The notes under the pieces: model-generated
The model's input: the letters and a program-made list of their open reading frames with translations, nothing else
What the model was told of the DNA's origin: nothing
Database searches by the model: none
Made by a program: the position numbers and the translations under genes
Shown: piece by piece, positions 12,811-22,955 of the stretch
Numbering within the stretch: the stretch's first letter is position 1
Layout: each line of letters starts with the position of its first letter
Assembly (NCBI GenBank): GCA_027924585.1
Contig: BSBM01000252.1
Location: forward strand, 8,060,001-8,124,000
Direction of reading: 5' to 3'
Origin: Larix kaempferi
Taxonomy: Eukaryota; Streptophyta; Pinopsida; Pinales; Pinaceae
Length of the DNA stretch: 64,000 nt

Positions 12811-13436
12811 AATCTTCAATCCAGCACTGCACCATCCTTGCTTTCAGCTTTTATTTTGCACCTGTTCCTGTGCTCACAAACACTAGAATACCTCATGGAG
12901 CGTGTATGGGAAAAATATAAAATAAAACTGAAACTGAAATCTACTCTAAAGCATAATCTGAAAGGCATAAAAGAAAAATTAAACTAACATGGCCTATATC
13001 ATTTATTCATCATTCATTATTTTTATTACTGTGTAGGAGGAAAAGAGAACTTTTTATCTCAACTTGCACAGGCAGCCAAAAGTGTTCACGGAAATTAAAA
13101 GTTCTTTTATGCATGCAGGAAAAGAGACAAACTTAAGGAGCAAGACTCAACTCAATCAAACACAAAAACAAGCAGACACTCCAAGCAGAAAAGAAAAACG
13201 GGGCAATACTCATCACACAGAAAAAGAAAAAGCACACAAATACTATTGCTCAAGTGAGCTTATCCAGAAGCTACCTACTCTAAACAGGCAAGGCAAGGCA
13301 TAGCAAGGAAGGTCAGGGATGATAATCCCTTAACTCCCTCTGGTTGATAGGCAGTAAGATACGTTGGCCAGTCCCAGTGGTGAGAAAACACATCTCACTC
13401 ATGCAACGCTCAACAGTGAGCGGTCCAACCCAAAAG

Positions 13437-15308
13437 TCACCTGATCCCCTGGATCGTATATAAATCATTAGGCATTACGACCCTATCACCAATTTTGAAC
13501 CTTTGGTTATTTACAGATTGAGGGATGGCTTCAATAACATGTTCAGGAATAGGTTGGATATCAGAATTGCATCGAGGTTGAGGTGTAACTATGCTTGAAT
13601 TCCTATTAGGAGGAATTGCATCAAATCTGGACGATCCATCGTTTATAGGTACATCTAACCTACCAATCAAGACTTCTCTTACTATTCTCCTAGGAGGACT
13701 TTCTACTTGTGGGTGAATGATATACTTTGGAGCTTCCCCCACAGTCCAAAAGTCTCTATCAACATCCTCATCTCTTTCAGTATAGACTATGGGTGGTAGG
13801 TTTTGATTTTCAATACTTCTGCTACTACCTTCTCCAGATGGGATAGGAATGGTCATATTTTCTAAAGATGCCAGATGGTCAGACATATGACTAGGAACCG
13901 TGCCAGGCATACTCTGAGCTCTTATATCCAAAGATGTTGGTGAAGAAATAGGAGTATGAAATGAATCTGTGGAGTCCATATTCTCTCCACCAATGGGTAA
14001 TTCACTGGGCAAAAGGAAACTAGGATAAGGTGCAAGCCAACTTGGCTCAGCGGGTTCTTCCTGAAAAATGGCTATATTACTCAAAGAAAAGTCTTCCCCA
14101 GGGGCATCATGGATTAAGGCATGTTCTTGCCAACTCATGGAGTTGTCATTCACTTGCCTCAAAACCCCATCCTCCAAGGACAAATGGGACAAATGATCAG
14201 GGACATCATAAAAGTGATAATCAACTGGTTCTTCATCATTCCCCTCAGATGGGGGAAGGTGTGTTCCTTCATTGTTATTTGCCCAAGGAGTAATGTGAGG
14301 TAAACCTTGTCTTCCTCTTTTTGTGTTAAGGTCAACTAGGAAAAACCACTCATGTACTGTCCTAGGTATATACTCACCCCTTCTAATTCGATCAAAGTTA
14401 AATTCAGAAGTGTTTAGTTGAGAAGTGGGCTCGGGTTGTTCAATGTGTGGCCCTCTAAGTTCTTTCGACACTTCACCCCGAAGTGACTCAAGGTTTGCTT
14501 CTCTAACAGCAATAGCTCTTTCCCTTTCTTCCTCAGAATAACTATCATCTCCAAATGATCTCCAAATACTTTCCCTTTGCGGACTAGGATCATCATCGTG
14601 GCCACTCATGACCATGAAGATACCTTCAGGTAATAACTCACCCTCACCAAAAGTGTTCCTCACACCATCCTCATAATTCTCAAGATGCCCATCATAGAAT
14701 GGCTCCCGGTACACCCTAACCAAAGACCCATCAGAGTTGGGGATACTAACATATGATAAATCCATCTGAAGATGTCCCCCTAGCCCAGCGGACCACTTCC
14801 TACAAAGGAGCATACCATAGGCTGGAGGGAGATCTATAACTACTATATCCATTAGCATGGATATGTCGGGGCATGAAAACAGGTCAGCTCTCAAGTTTTT
14901 GATCAAACCAAAGACTTTAACTGGCTTAGAGTCAATCCCACAAACGTTCCCATAAGGCCTAGTTATTTCTAATCCCATGGCTTCCATGACTTGCAAAGGC
15001 ATCACATTCATGGAGGCACCTGAATCCAACATACAATTATGAAGAAGGGTATCACCAATGCGAAGTGTAAGATAAAATGGTTGGTGACCACCATTCTTTC
15101 TCTCATATAAGGCAGTTTGGATGTTAATGGGAGGGTCATCCTCTTCATCAACCATAGCACTAGGTGCTGAGTTTTGAGAAGATGAACCTTCACCACTACT
15201 TGTGGCAGTCTCAGGGATACTCTCGAAAAACAACATGACAAGAGTTAATTCAATTATGTTGGTCAATATCAGTAAAAAACAACACTGTAATATAGTTTCG
15301 AATCCCAA
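13437..15308 (-). CDS. Ty3/gypsy-type retropepsin with long acidic tail (element of LTR-B1)
   Basis: An open frame of 623 codons. Around residues 60-190 lies a retroviral-type aspartic protease: catalytic LDSGASMNVMP at about 94-104, then MLMDIVVIDLPPAYGMLL and a following Arg-Lys-Trp, the pattern of protease domains in plant gypsy Gag-Pol. Residues 200-620 are acidic and Ser/Pro-rich with no recognised domain and end in KIGDRVVMPNDLYTIQGIR. No reverse transcriptase, RNase H or integrase follows before the 3' LTR, 0.7 kb downstream. The first 25 or so hydrophobic residues are probably not native; the true protein likely began further upstream with a gag that is absent here. I read it as a truncated or non-autonomous element. 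The long open frame argues that decay is recent. Confidence 0.75.
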   Translation of the reverse strand: MGFETILQCCFLLILTNIIELTLVMLFFESIPETATSSGEGSSSQNSAPSAMVDEEDDPPINIQTALYERKNGGHQPFYLTLRIGDTLLHNCMLDSGASMNVMPLQVMEAMGLEITRPYGNVCGIDSKPVKVFGLIKNLRADLFSCPDISMLMDIVVIDLPPAYGMLLCRKWSAGLGGHLQMDLSYVSIPNSDGSLVRVYREPFYDGHLENYEDGVRNTFGEGELLPEGIFMVMSGHDDDPSPQRESIWRSFGDDSYSEEERERAIAVREANLESLRGEVSKELRGPHIEQPEPTSQLNTSEFNFDRIRRGEYIPRTVHEWFFLVDLNTKRGRQGLPHITPWANNNEGTHLPPSEGNDEEPVDYHFYDVPDHLSHLSLEDGVLRQVNDNSMSWQEHALIHDAPGEDFSLSNIAIFQEEPAEPSWLAPYPSFLLPSELPIGGENMDSTDSFHTPISSPTSLDIRAQSMPGTVPSHMSDHLASLENMTIPIPSGEGSSRSIENQNLPPIVYTERDEDVDRDFWTVGEAPKYIIHPQVESPPRRIVREVLIGRLDVPINDGSSRFDAIPPNRNSSIVTPQPRCNSDIQPIPEHVIEAIPQSVNNQRFKIGDRVVMPNDLYTIQGIR

Positions 15309-15697
15309 TACAGGTTTCCACGATTCTCAAGGTAGCACCCCAAAAACGTGACCTTGTAGAGAAGAAAATCAGGTGGCCTGGGGTGCACCAGTCTGCCCAA
15401 TCAGATCTGCAAAAACATCTGCTAAAATTCTGTTTTAAATAGAGCTGCAAAAACCTGCTGTAATTCTGATTTTTTAACAGTTTCACACTTCCCAATGCAA
15501 CAGGTCAAAAGGTGATGCCCTCAGGAATTTGTGGACAATTTAGCTAGGGCGAATTTAGTGGGTGGACTAGAATTATCAGATTCCAAATATTTTTGGTTTT
15601 ATGAATTTTTTAAGAATTTTAGGGTTTTTCCAATAATATTATATTTTTAGGGTTTTTTCAATATAGAAATGCATGTAATTTAAAAGACAAGTAAATT
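15309..15697. other. Unassigned sequence upstream of protease ORF
   Basis: No gag, primer site or LTR recognised. It is A+T rich from 15580. The LTR-B1 element appears to be truncated within this stretch. Confidence 0.4.
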
Positions 15698-15705
15698 GGT
15701 AAAAG

Positions 15706-16517
15706 CATAGTTACCAAAATTGTGCTTTAAATCGCGATTTCCTGATTTAAATTTGGATCGGGCCCTAAACGAGTCGATTTAAACTGGGCCGACTTTTACT
15801 CGAGTTGACCGATTTTGACCCGGTCAACGCGATTTTGGCTCGAGATTTAAACCTTTGCTCGAGTTATAGTCGCAATTTTTGTTCCGTGTGCAGCCCAACA
15901 ATTGTTAAAAACCCGATTTTGACTGTGTTTTCTCATTTCTTCGTTTGTTGTGGGTGTATTCGTCTGCGTCCCGTGTTTTCTTCCAGTTGGTGTGAAGGAG
16001 CAGTGACCATCATCTTCATAGTGGGTTGTGGCTACCTACCTGTGCAGGAGTTAACTTGTTATTCAGTTGTGAACTGTGCAGTGTGAGTTGTGACTCTGAA
16101 CAATATGAAGGGGTGGCCGGCAGCGACAAAGTTTGAAACTTTGAAGTTTAAATGGTGTGAAGGGATAGACCTGGGCAGGACTTAACTCACGTGTTAAGGG
16201 GTAGTGAAAGTTACGTGTTAAGGGGCAACGATCATGGGCGAGAGTTAACTGAAGTCTGAAAATCAGCCAACTGCCAGACTTCTATGGATGAGAATTGATA
16301 TATTTTGGACATCTATTGATATCTTTTGGACATCTATTGATAACTTGAAGTATATGGAGTTGACCATTTGAATATCTATGAAAAATGTTTTTTTTTTAAA
16401 ATTCAAAATGTGTATATATTTAATTTTTTGTATTTGCCGATTTTTTCCCGATCCGATTCAAACTCTTCGCTCTTTTGCCTTGCCGATTTATTGTTGATTC
16501 TGATTATGGTAACTTTG
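15706..16517. mobile_element. Non-autonomous hAT element, 812 bp, with 8 bp target duplication
   Basis: Termini CATAGTTACCAAAATTGTG and, reverse complemented from the right end, CAAAGTTACCATAATCAGA form imperfect terminal inverted repeats starting with CA. They are flanked by an exact 8 bp direct repeat GGTAAAAG at 15698-15705 and 16518-16525, the target duplication size typical of hAT transposons. Subterminal regions carry repeated CGATTT / GATTTAAA motifs: at least five at 15727-15850 and more at 16436-16490. No transposase is encoded; the 114-codon frame at 16368-16712 crosses the element border and is not a gene. Confidence 0.8.
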
Positions 16518-16525
16518 GGTAAAAG

Positions 16526-17133
16526 AGAGTTGGTTTTGTTGAAAAAGATAAGGCATATGATTTTTCTCTCAATCCCTAGGGCATTGAGAGACCAATACCA
16601 ACATCCCTCTCTAAAAATGGCTTCCTTAGGGCATCAACCAACAACTTCACAAGTTAGGTGGAAGAGCCCAATTAGGGCAAGAGAAGGAATCCAAGGACCA
16701 ATACAATGCTAGGTTAACACAATATCAGCAAGAAACCCTAACACATAAGAGTAATGCACCATAAAGCATCATTAAACTAGGTAAAAGTATAACTTATTGA
16801 TTCTTTAACAAAGATGAGCAGAATTTCGTCTTAGGTCTCCTTTGTGCTTGAGTTAGTAGAACCATTCTAGCATCAACCAATAACATGTGCAATAGAAACC
16901 ATAGATGTCACTTCAATCAACCTTCAAGCAAGAAATATCATCCTAAGAGAGGTGCGCATAACATCAAGAGCTCCAATACACTAGTAGAAAAATAAAAGAT
17001 CTCATAATGAACCTTTACAATGAGAGGGAGGCACTATTTATATAAGACTAGCCTCACCTAATTTTAAGTTATTAGCCTACAAGATAATTTAAAAAATATA
17101 ACTTTTGGCTTGCTCACCCACAACTTTGGGGGC
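16526..17133 (-). mobile_element. LTR-C LTR, left part (split by the LTR-A element)
   Basis: This continues at 25296-25796 once the LTR-A insertion is removed. It matches the second LTR-C copy at about 43800-44480 in block order. A TATATAAATAG box reads on the minus strand near 17035-17050, parallel to TATAAATAAGG at about 44070 in the second copy. The left boundary is not resolved. Confidence 0.5.
17129..17133. repeat. Target site duplication (left), LTR-A element
   Basis: GGGGC directly left of TGTTGCC, repeated exactly at 25291-25295 after GGCAACA. Confidence 0.85.
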
Positions 17134-19467
17134 TGTTGCCGCCTGGTTCCACACCTGGGAAAACGCAGCAGAAGTCTTCAAGCTGCTGGTGTGGCCTTGG
17201 GGGCAAGTCAAAGTCAAGTGCTGTCACTTGGGACTCGACTCCTCCGTCTAGGCTTTCCTAGCGAAGCCAAGGGGGGTAGACCCTAAAATTAAAAGAAACT
17301 AAAGCCTCTAATCTAGGAATTAGAAAAAATACTTTTGCAACCAAGACAGACAACATATACCCTTTTCAAATAAAGAACATCATTTATCATTTTCTCCCAT
17401 TTAGAATAATCATCATTTCAACTGCATACTAGTCAACAATAAAATGAAATTTGCATCAGGACCAGTGCCTTGCTATGGAGTCAAATAACAAATGCATAGA
17501 CAGAAAAGTAAATGTTGTGGAGTGTTCTTGGTTTATTTTAAAATTTAATGTGATGGTGATCTTTTTTATTAAGGCATGTGGGTTCCCGATATACGCAAGG
17601 TACGGGGGAACATGTCCGGAAATTTGAAGTGTGGCTTCCCTCTCAGGCTTTAGGCTGGATCGGAGTCTCGAGGAGGTGTTCAGATGCTATACCAACGAGG
17701 GCAAGCCTAACGGTTTCCAAGAGGTCGCTATCCAGTTTTATCCCAAGCCTTCTGGGAAATTTGCCCACGACAACAAATTGCGAGTTGTGCCGGATTTTCA
17801 CAAAGGGTTTTTTTTATTGGGGTGGTGTTAAGTCCTATTACTAGTCATCAACTCCTTTCTGGTGTGTACCAACTGGATCAGACTAAGCTGCAAGTTGGCC
17901 ACAGAGCATACGGGAGAAGACCTTGGTATATTTTATAAAAAATTTTAAGAACCCAAATTTTATCTTTTATAACCCCAAGAGTCTCTTTTCAGGCATGCAT
18001 TTCGGGCAAGCCCTCATACACAACCCTACTTCGGGAAAGCAAGGGGGGCGTTATGAAATTGTAAAAAAAAATGTGAAAAGCTAGGTTGTGAGTGAACTTG
18101 TGGCCCGCTAGTGAAACGGACCAACAAGGTTTATTTTAATCCTAATTGATTTTATTAATGCCGAAAAACAAGAAATAAAACTACTCTAACATTCACGCCA
18201 TGAAAATGAGACGACACAGGCCACCCCTGGGGGGATGGGGTATGGGCGCTGGCTAGCCCACTTGCTCTCGTTTAATAGTTGTTTACAATGATTTAGAGAA
18301 GTGCCCCAGTCTACTTTAAGTGACTTGGTGGCTTACAAAATTTGAGGATAAAATTGACCGGTTTTTAAAAATATGAAAGTTTGTCCTCCGGATTGCCTGG
18401 ATGCTCGAAATTTCGGCAGCACTTCCTCCTACCTGTTCGTCTTTTGCTGCAAACCAGCAAGCAATAATTAGTATAAGATGCCCAAAAACACTTTAAGAGT
18501 GTCTTTGGAACACCTCCTAAAAAACCCAAAAAATTCTAAGTTAAAAACTAAGTAAAAATGACGAAAAGTAACCAAGTAAAACAAGCTATGGGGCTTGTCT
18601 ACTTGGGATCTTTGCTAGCCTTTAATGGCTGCAAATTTCAAGCTCTAGGGCAGCCAGGTAATACTTTGAAATCAGATCTAATACTACTTCAGAAAAACTT
18701 GAAAGATTTTGACAACTTAAACCAGTTTTTGAAAAGAAAGTACTAGATAACCAAGAAGCTTTGATCTATGAACAATAAACTCTTTATGAAATGAAAAAAA
18801 TAAAACTTCTTGATGACAGAATCTGATTTATTTAAGTTTTTAACAGCAGTATGTAAATCAGATCCACTTTTGATTAGTAACTAGTAACCATAAAATTTGA
18901 TTTTTTCTTGAATGAGAGAGAGAGAGATGGAACAAATCCTTGTTGAAAATCGAAGCTTTGAAGATGGTTTAGTGATGTTTGAAGGGACTATATCTGCAAA
19001 CAATGATTAGTAAAAAGGGGAAACAAACAAGATCCTCCTTCTTGCCAACTCAAGAAAACACCTGCACATCACAGATCTCACCAAAAAAAATATTAAGTGT
19101 AGATATATACTCACAAGAAACTATGATTGCATATCCATAAACAAATGAAAGATACAAAAATAATCTCTTACCAAGCACACATCACTAAGCTGCTACAATA
19201 AACAAATTGAAAACAACTTATCTCATAGATTGGTAACAATCTTTCCGATGAGCACACCACACCCTTGAAGAATGAAACTTATGCACAAGTCATCTTGGAA
19301 AAAGAAACAAGATATTACATCCACATATGACCAAACACCACAAGCTGACCTCCAAAGTCTTCTTTTATTCAAATGAGAAAAAATATTACAATCATAAGTC
19401 TCTTGCTCCAATTCTCACTCTGCCCGCTCGCTTGATAATCCAACCAAGTACAACTTAGTTGGCAACA
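17134..19467 (-). repeat. LTR-A 3' LTR
   Basis: On the plus strand, TGTTGCCGCC ... TTAGTTGGCAACA. The minus strand is taken as sense because the gag ORF, the primer site and a TTATAAAAGATAA box (about 17963-17977) all read that way. Two frames of 60-90 codons inside (17578-17844 and 18558-18746) recur in the other LTR only because the DNA is duplicated, and are not called genes. Confidence 0.85.
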
Positions 19468-19550
19468 TCTGGCTCCAACTGCGGGACGTGTGCTCGATCC
19501 AGTCTTCAGGCAAGGAGAGCATACGAGAATACCAGAATCTCCGGTTTCTA
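19468..19550 (-). other. Shared 3'-terminal internal module (LTR-A element)
   Basis: Directly beside the 3' LTR, the minus strand reads CCGCAGTTGGAGCCAGA then TGTTGCC. The adjacent block (plus strand GTGCTC ... GAGAGCATACGAGAATACC, AGAATCTCCGG) parallels the modules at 12729 and 25797. It lies in the polypurine-tract position. Confidence 0.55.
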
Positions 19551-19768
19551 TGACCTGTAAAAACATCTCAACTTGACAAGAAAACCTTTCAGTAGCACAA
19601 GTTCTTATAAGAAGCCAATGAACCATAAGTTGCATTATTCAAAAACTAAAAAAATGACTAATGAAAAAATTCTAAGTACATAAAAGGAAAGTATTGAAAA
19701 ATAAATGTTGAAAGTAAATGCTCACTTAATGAGCTTATTTTCCTACTCTAAGCATAACAAAATAAATG

Positions 19769-21445
19769 CTAAGTAAAATGATAAATCCAATGCAACCATC
19801 TTAACATTTTATCAATATAAAAACTTTTCACCTTGTGTTTGGTTACCAGCCAAAACAAGGATACCTTATTTAAAAAATGCAAACCTGCATGATAATTCTG
19901 GATTGGAGGATTGGATTGGTGATCATAGGCATATGATAGATCTTTGAAGTGCTTCCCCCAATGGTAAGTCCTCATGCAGGCCTCTTCTACCCATGACTGG
20001 ATAGAGCTGAGAAAAAACTCGGAATGATAAGGCAGACCAACTACCTCATCATATTGATCTGAAAGGCTCTTCTGATAGTTTATTTCTGTGAAAGTATAAG
20101 CCCCAGACTGCTCCAAATCATAAGGAACCTCTGAATGTGCTGATGAAGGCTGAAACTGACATTCCACTGATTTTATCCTACCCAAATCTTCGTTATACTG
20201 TTGATCCAAGTCTTCGTTACTAATACTCATTAATGGCTCTAATTGATCATGAGAAATATCTACAGGCTCCTCTTCCATATCAAAATTTCCCAAGGTCTCA
20301 AAATCAACACTCCCCTCTCTTGATATATCAAAGATGGGTTTTTCTAAATCCATCCAACAATCATCATGCCCATCCTTGTAAATGAAGGGGGAGTCTTTGT
20401 CTATTGCATCACAACCCTGGCCATACCCATCCTCATGTTCATAATACTTATCCTCAGAAGGCTTGGTTTGAAAGATATTACAAGGTATAAAGTTGTCCAA
20501 GACTTCACCACTATGCGGAGAAAAAGGAGGAGTGTCATCATAAATCATACAAAAATCATCACAAGTTTCTTTAAAGGCTTTTGTAATGGTTGCTTCCTTA
20601 GGTGAATTTGAAGTACAAACATCATCATCTTCACTAAAGTAATCCTGAAATCCCAAATCTTCAATGGCAATTTGAGGAAGCTCTTCTGAAACATCTTCAA
20701 TTGAAGACCCTTCATGAATTTTTTTGTCAACTTCTATAATGGCTTCCTCTTTAGGCAAATCTGAAACACACATGTGATCATCATCGTAGATTTGAGAACA
20801 CTCCATATTTTCAATGTTTTCAGCTATGGTGACAAGAGGATGGTTTTCAACAAAATCTTCAGTTAAGGGTGCTTCATGGATCTCTTCGATAGGGTCATGC
20901 TGAGTCTCTTTTTTAAAGCCAGATTGTGCTATAGGGAGATCTACACGATTGATATAACTTAGAGGCACCTCCCAATATTTATTATTCTCTGTCATGATGA
21001 TACGAGGAAAGTTGGGGTCTTCCTTATGATACTCAATCCAAGGTATGAACAAGAGAAAGTACCTTCTAAGGATCCTATCCAAGTGCTCCATACTAGCTCC
21101 TTTATTATGCCATTGCCTTATAAATATTCTAAGGAGGCTTGAAAGAGAGTTAATACATTTATTTGGAAGCTCTTTAAAATACCATTGATAAACAGGTCCC
21201 TGTAATGTACGAACAAACATCTCCATTATGTTATCTTCATATAAGACTTTGAAGTTAGCCACAACTTTAAGAAAAGAAAAGACATGCCGGGTTTCTACAT
21301 CATCATCATCTCCCCAAAAGACCGGTAGATAATCAGATACATCTTCACCATCATGATAATTAGGGAAACCAGGGATGTCTGAGAAGTCAATGGGAGGATG
21401 TGCATCGGAAATTTGCTCACTAGACTCTTTATCATCCATTTTCAA
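19769..21445 (-). CDS. Gag-like protein of the LTR-A element
   Basis: A 558-codon intact ORF. Residues 25-140 resemble the retrotransposon Gag (capsid) domain: FSFLKVVANFKVLYEDN, then FVRTLQGPVYQWYFKELP and a SLLRIFIRQWHNKG helix, in the order seen in plant gypsy Gag proteins. The rest is very acidic. It carries an imperfect internal repeat (CVSDLPKEEAIIEV and CTSNSPKEATITKA, about 65 residues apart) and no CCHC zinc knuckle. The chosen Met is the first in the frame; the primer site lies 372 bp upstream. The stop at 19769 leaves about 300 bp to the 3' LTR, too little for a pol. It probably packages element RNA into particles whose enzymes come from a relative. Confidence 0.75.
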   Translation of the reverse strand: MKMDDKESSEQISDAHPPIDFSDIPGFPNYHDGEDVSDYLPVFWGDDDDVETRHVFSFLKVVANFKVLYEDNIMEMFVRTLQGPVYQWYFKELPNKCINSLSSLLRIFIRQWHNKGASMEHLDRILRRYFLLFIPWIEYHKEDPNFPRIIMTENNKYWEVPLSYINRVDLPIAQSGFKKETQHDPIEEIHEAPLTEDFVENHPLVTIAENIENMECSQIYDDDHMCVSDLPKEEAIIEVDKKIHEGSSIEDVSEELPQIAIEDLGFQDYFSEDDDVCTSNSPKEATITKAFKETCDDFCMIYDDTPPFSPHSGEVLDNFIPCNIFQTKPSEDKYYEHEDGYGQGCDAIDKDSPFIYKDGHDDCWMDLEKPIFDISREGSVDFETLGNFDMEEEPVDISHDQLEPLMSISNEDLDQQYNEDLGRIKSVECQFQPSSAHSEVPYDLEQSGAYTFTEINYQKSLSDQYDEVVGLPYHSEFFLSSIQSWVEEACMRTYHWGKHFKDLSYAYDHQSNPPIQNYHAGLHFLNKVSLFWLVTKHKVKSFYIDKMLRWLHWIYHFT

Positions 21446-21817
21446 AGATCAATAGCCTGAATTTGAAATGACCATGGGATATATTTGGTACTGAATCAGT
21501 GGAGTTGTCAAAAGGTGAGTCTTTATAGATTTTACTGAAATGGATGGACTCATCTACACACAAGCAGTCTCAACAAACTATATGAGAAACAAAGGGTTTT
21601 ATCCCTTCAATGGAGTCGCCATGTGAGAATAAAAATATACATATAAAACAATCTCACAAAGAATTCTATTTTTGCTTTTCTTTGAACTTTTATACAAAGA
21701 AAAAAGGTTAGTGGAGTCGCCAGATGAAAAATTAAAAATCTAATCTAAAGATTCATCAAACAAAGCAAAAACAAAAAGGAAAACTCAAAAGTCGTATTCC
21801 GGGAATAAAAAGACTTA

Positions 21818-21835
21818 TCCCCGGCAACGGCGCCA
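21818..21835 (-). other. Primer binding site, tRNA-Asp
   Basis: The minus strand reads TGGCGCCGTTGCCGGGGA, an 18-base complement of the 3' end of plant tRNA-Asp(GUC) including CCA. This primer is well known for Athila-type plant gypsy elements. Eight bases (TCCATTTT on the minus strand) separate it from the LTR-type end GGCAACA at 21844. Confidence 0.85.
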
Positions 21836-21843
21836 AAAATGGA

Positions 21844-22924
21844 TGTTGCCAACTAAGTTGTACTTGGTTGGATTATCAAGCGAGCGGGCAGAGTGAGAAT
21901 TGGAGCAAGAGACTTATGATTGTAATATTTTTTCTCATTTGAATAAAAGAAGACTTTGGAGGTCAGCTTGTGGTGTTTGGTCATATGTGGATGTAATATC
22001 TTGTTTCTTTTTCCAAGATGACTTGTGCATAAGTTTCATTCTTCAAGGGTGTGGTGTGCTCATCGGAAAGATTGTTACCAATCTATGAGATAAGTTGTTT
22101 TCAATTTGTTTATTGTAGCAGCTTAGTGATGTGTGCTTGGTAAGAGATTATTTTTGTATCTTTCATTTGTTTATGGATATGCAATCATAGTTTCTTGTGA
22201 GTATATATCTACACTTAATATTTTTTTTGGTGAGATCTGTGATGTGCAGGTGTTTTCTTGAGTTGGCAAGAAGGAGGATCTTGTTTGTTTCCCCTTTTTA
22301 CTAATCATTGTTTGCAGATATAGTCCCTTCAAACATCACTAAACCATCTTCAAAGCTTCGATTTTCAACAAGGATTTGTTCCATCTCTCTCTCTCTCATT
22401 CAAGAAAAAATCAAATTTTATGGTTACTAGTTACTAATCAAAAGTGGATCTGATTTACATACTGCTGTTAAAAACTTAAATAAATCAGATTCTGTCATCA
22501 AGAAGTTTTATTTTTTTCATTTCATAAAGAGTTTATTGTTCATAGATCAAAGCTTCTTGGTTATCTAGTACTTTCTTTTCAAAAACTGGTTTAAGTTGTC
22601 AAAATCTTTCAAGTTTTTCTGAAGTAGTATTAGATCTGATTTCAAAGTATTACCTGGCTGCCCTAGAGCTTGAAATTTGCAGCCATTAAAGGCTAGCAAA
22701 GATCCCAAGTAGACAAGCCCCATAGCTTGTTTTACTTGGTTACTTTTCGTCATTTTTACTTAGTTTTTAACTTAGAATTTTTTGGGTTTTTTAGGAGGTG
22801 TTCCAAAGACACTCTTAAAGTGTTTTTGGGCATCTTATACTAATTATTGCTTGCTGGTTTGCAGCAAAAGACGAACAGGTAGGAGGAAGTGCTGCCGAAA
22901 TTTCGAGCATCCAGGCAATCCGGA
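21844..22924 (+). repeat. Inverted partial LTR-A copy between 5' LTR and primer site
   Basis: About 1081 bp starting TGTTGCCAACTAAGTTG, the reverse complement of 18387-19467 and therefore inverted relative to both full LTRs. Several hundred bases at both ends were compared without a mismatch. The break point lies at the palindrome TCCGGA. The next 31 bases (22925-22955) look like a diverged continuation of the same LTR stretch, then the 5' LTR starts. An uninterrupted element would have its primer site directly at the 5' LTR end. Confidence 0.85.
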
Positions 22925-22955
22925 ACACAAATTTCCATATTTTCCAAAACCAAAA

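Noticed and set aside
13064-13303. 79-codon plus-strand frame rich in Lys/Gln
   Set aside because: No family features; it lies between the LTR-B1 LTR and the antisense protease ORF.
19468-19485. TGGCTCCAACTGCGG beside the 3' LTR as a primer binding site on the plus strand
   Set aside because: It starts with TGG as primer sites do, but I could not match it to a plant tRNA 3' end. The LTR-B1 version lacks TGG, and a convincing tRNA-Asp site exists on the gag strand.
19469-21843. Inversion of the whole interior of the LTR-A element by recombination between the 3' LTR and the inverted fragment
   Set aside because: It would put gag and primer site in order if the plus strand were LTR sense. But the LTR-B and LTR-C relatives have TATA boxes on the strand matching the present gag direction, and the LTR-B1 protease ORF keeps the same relation to its LTR. 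Not fully excluded.
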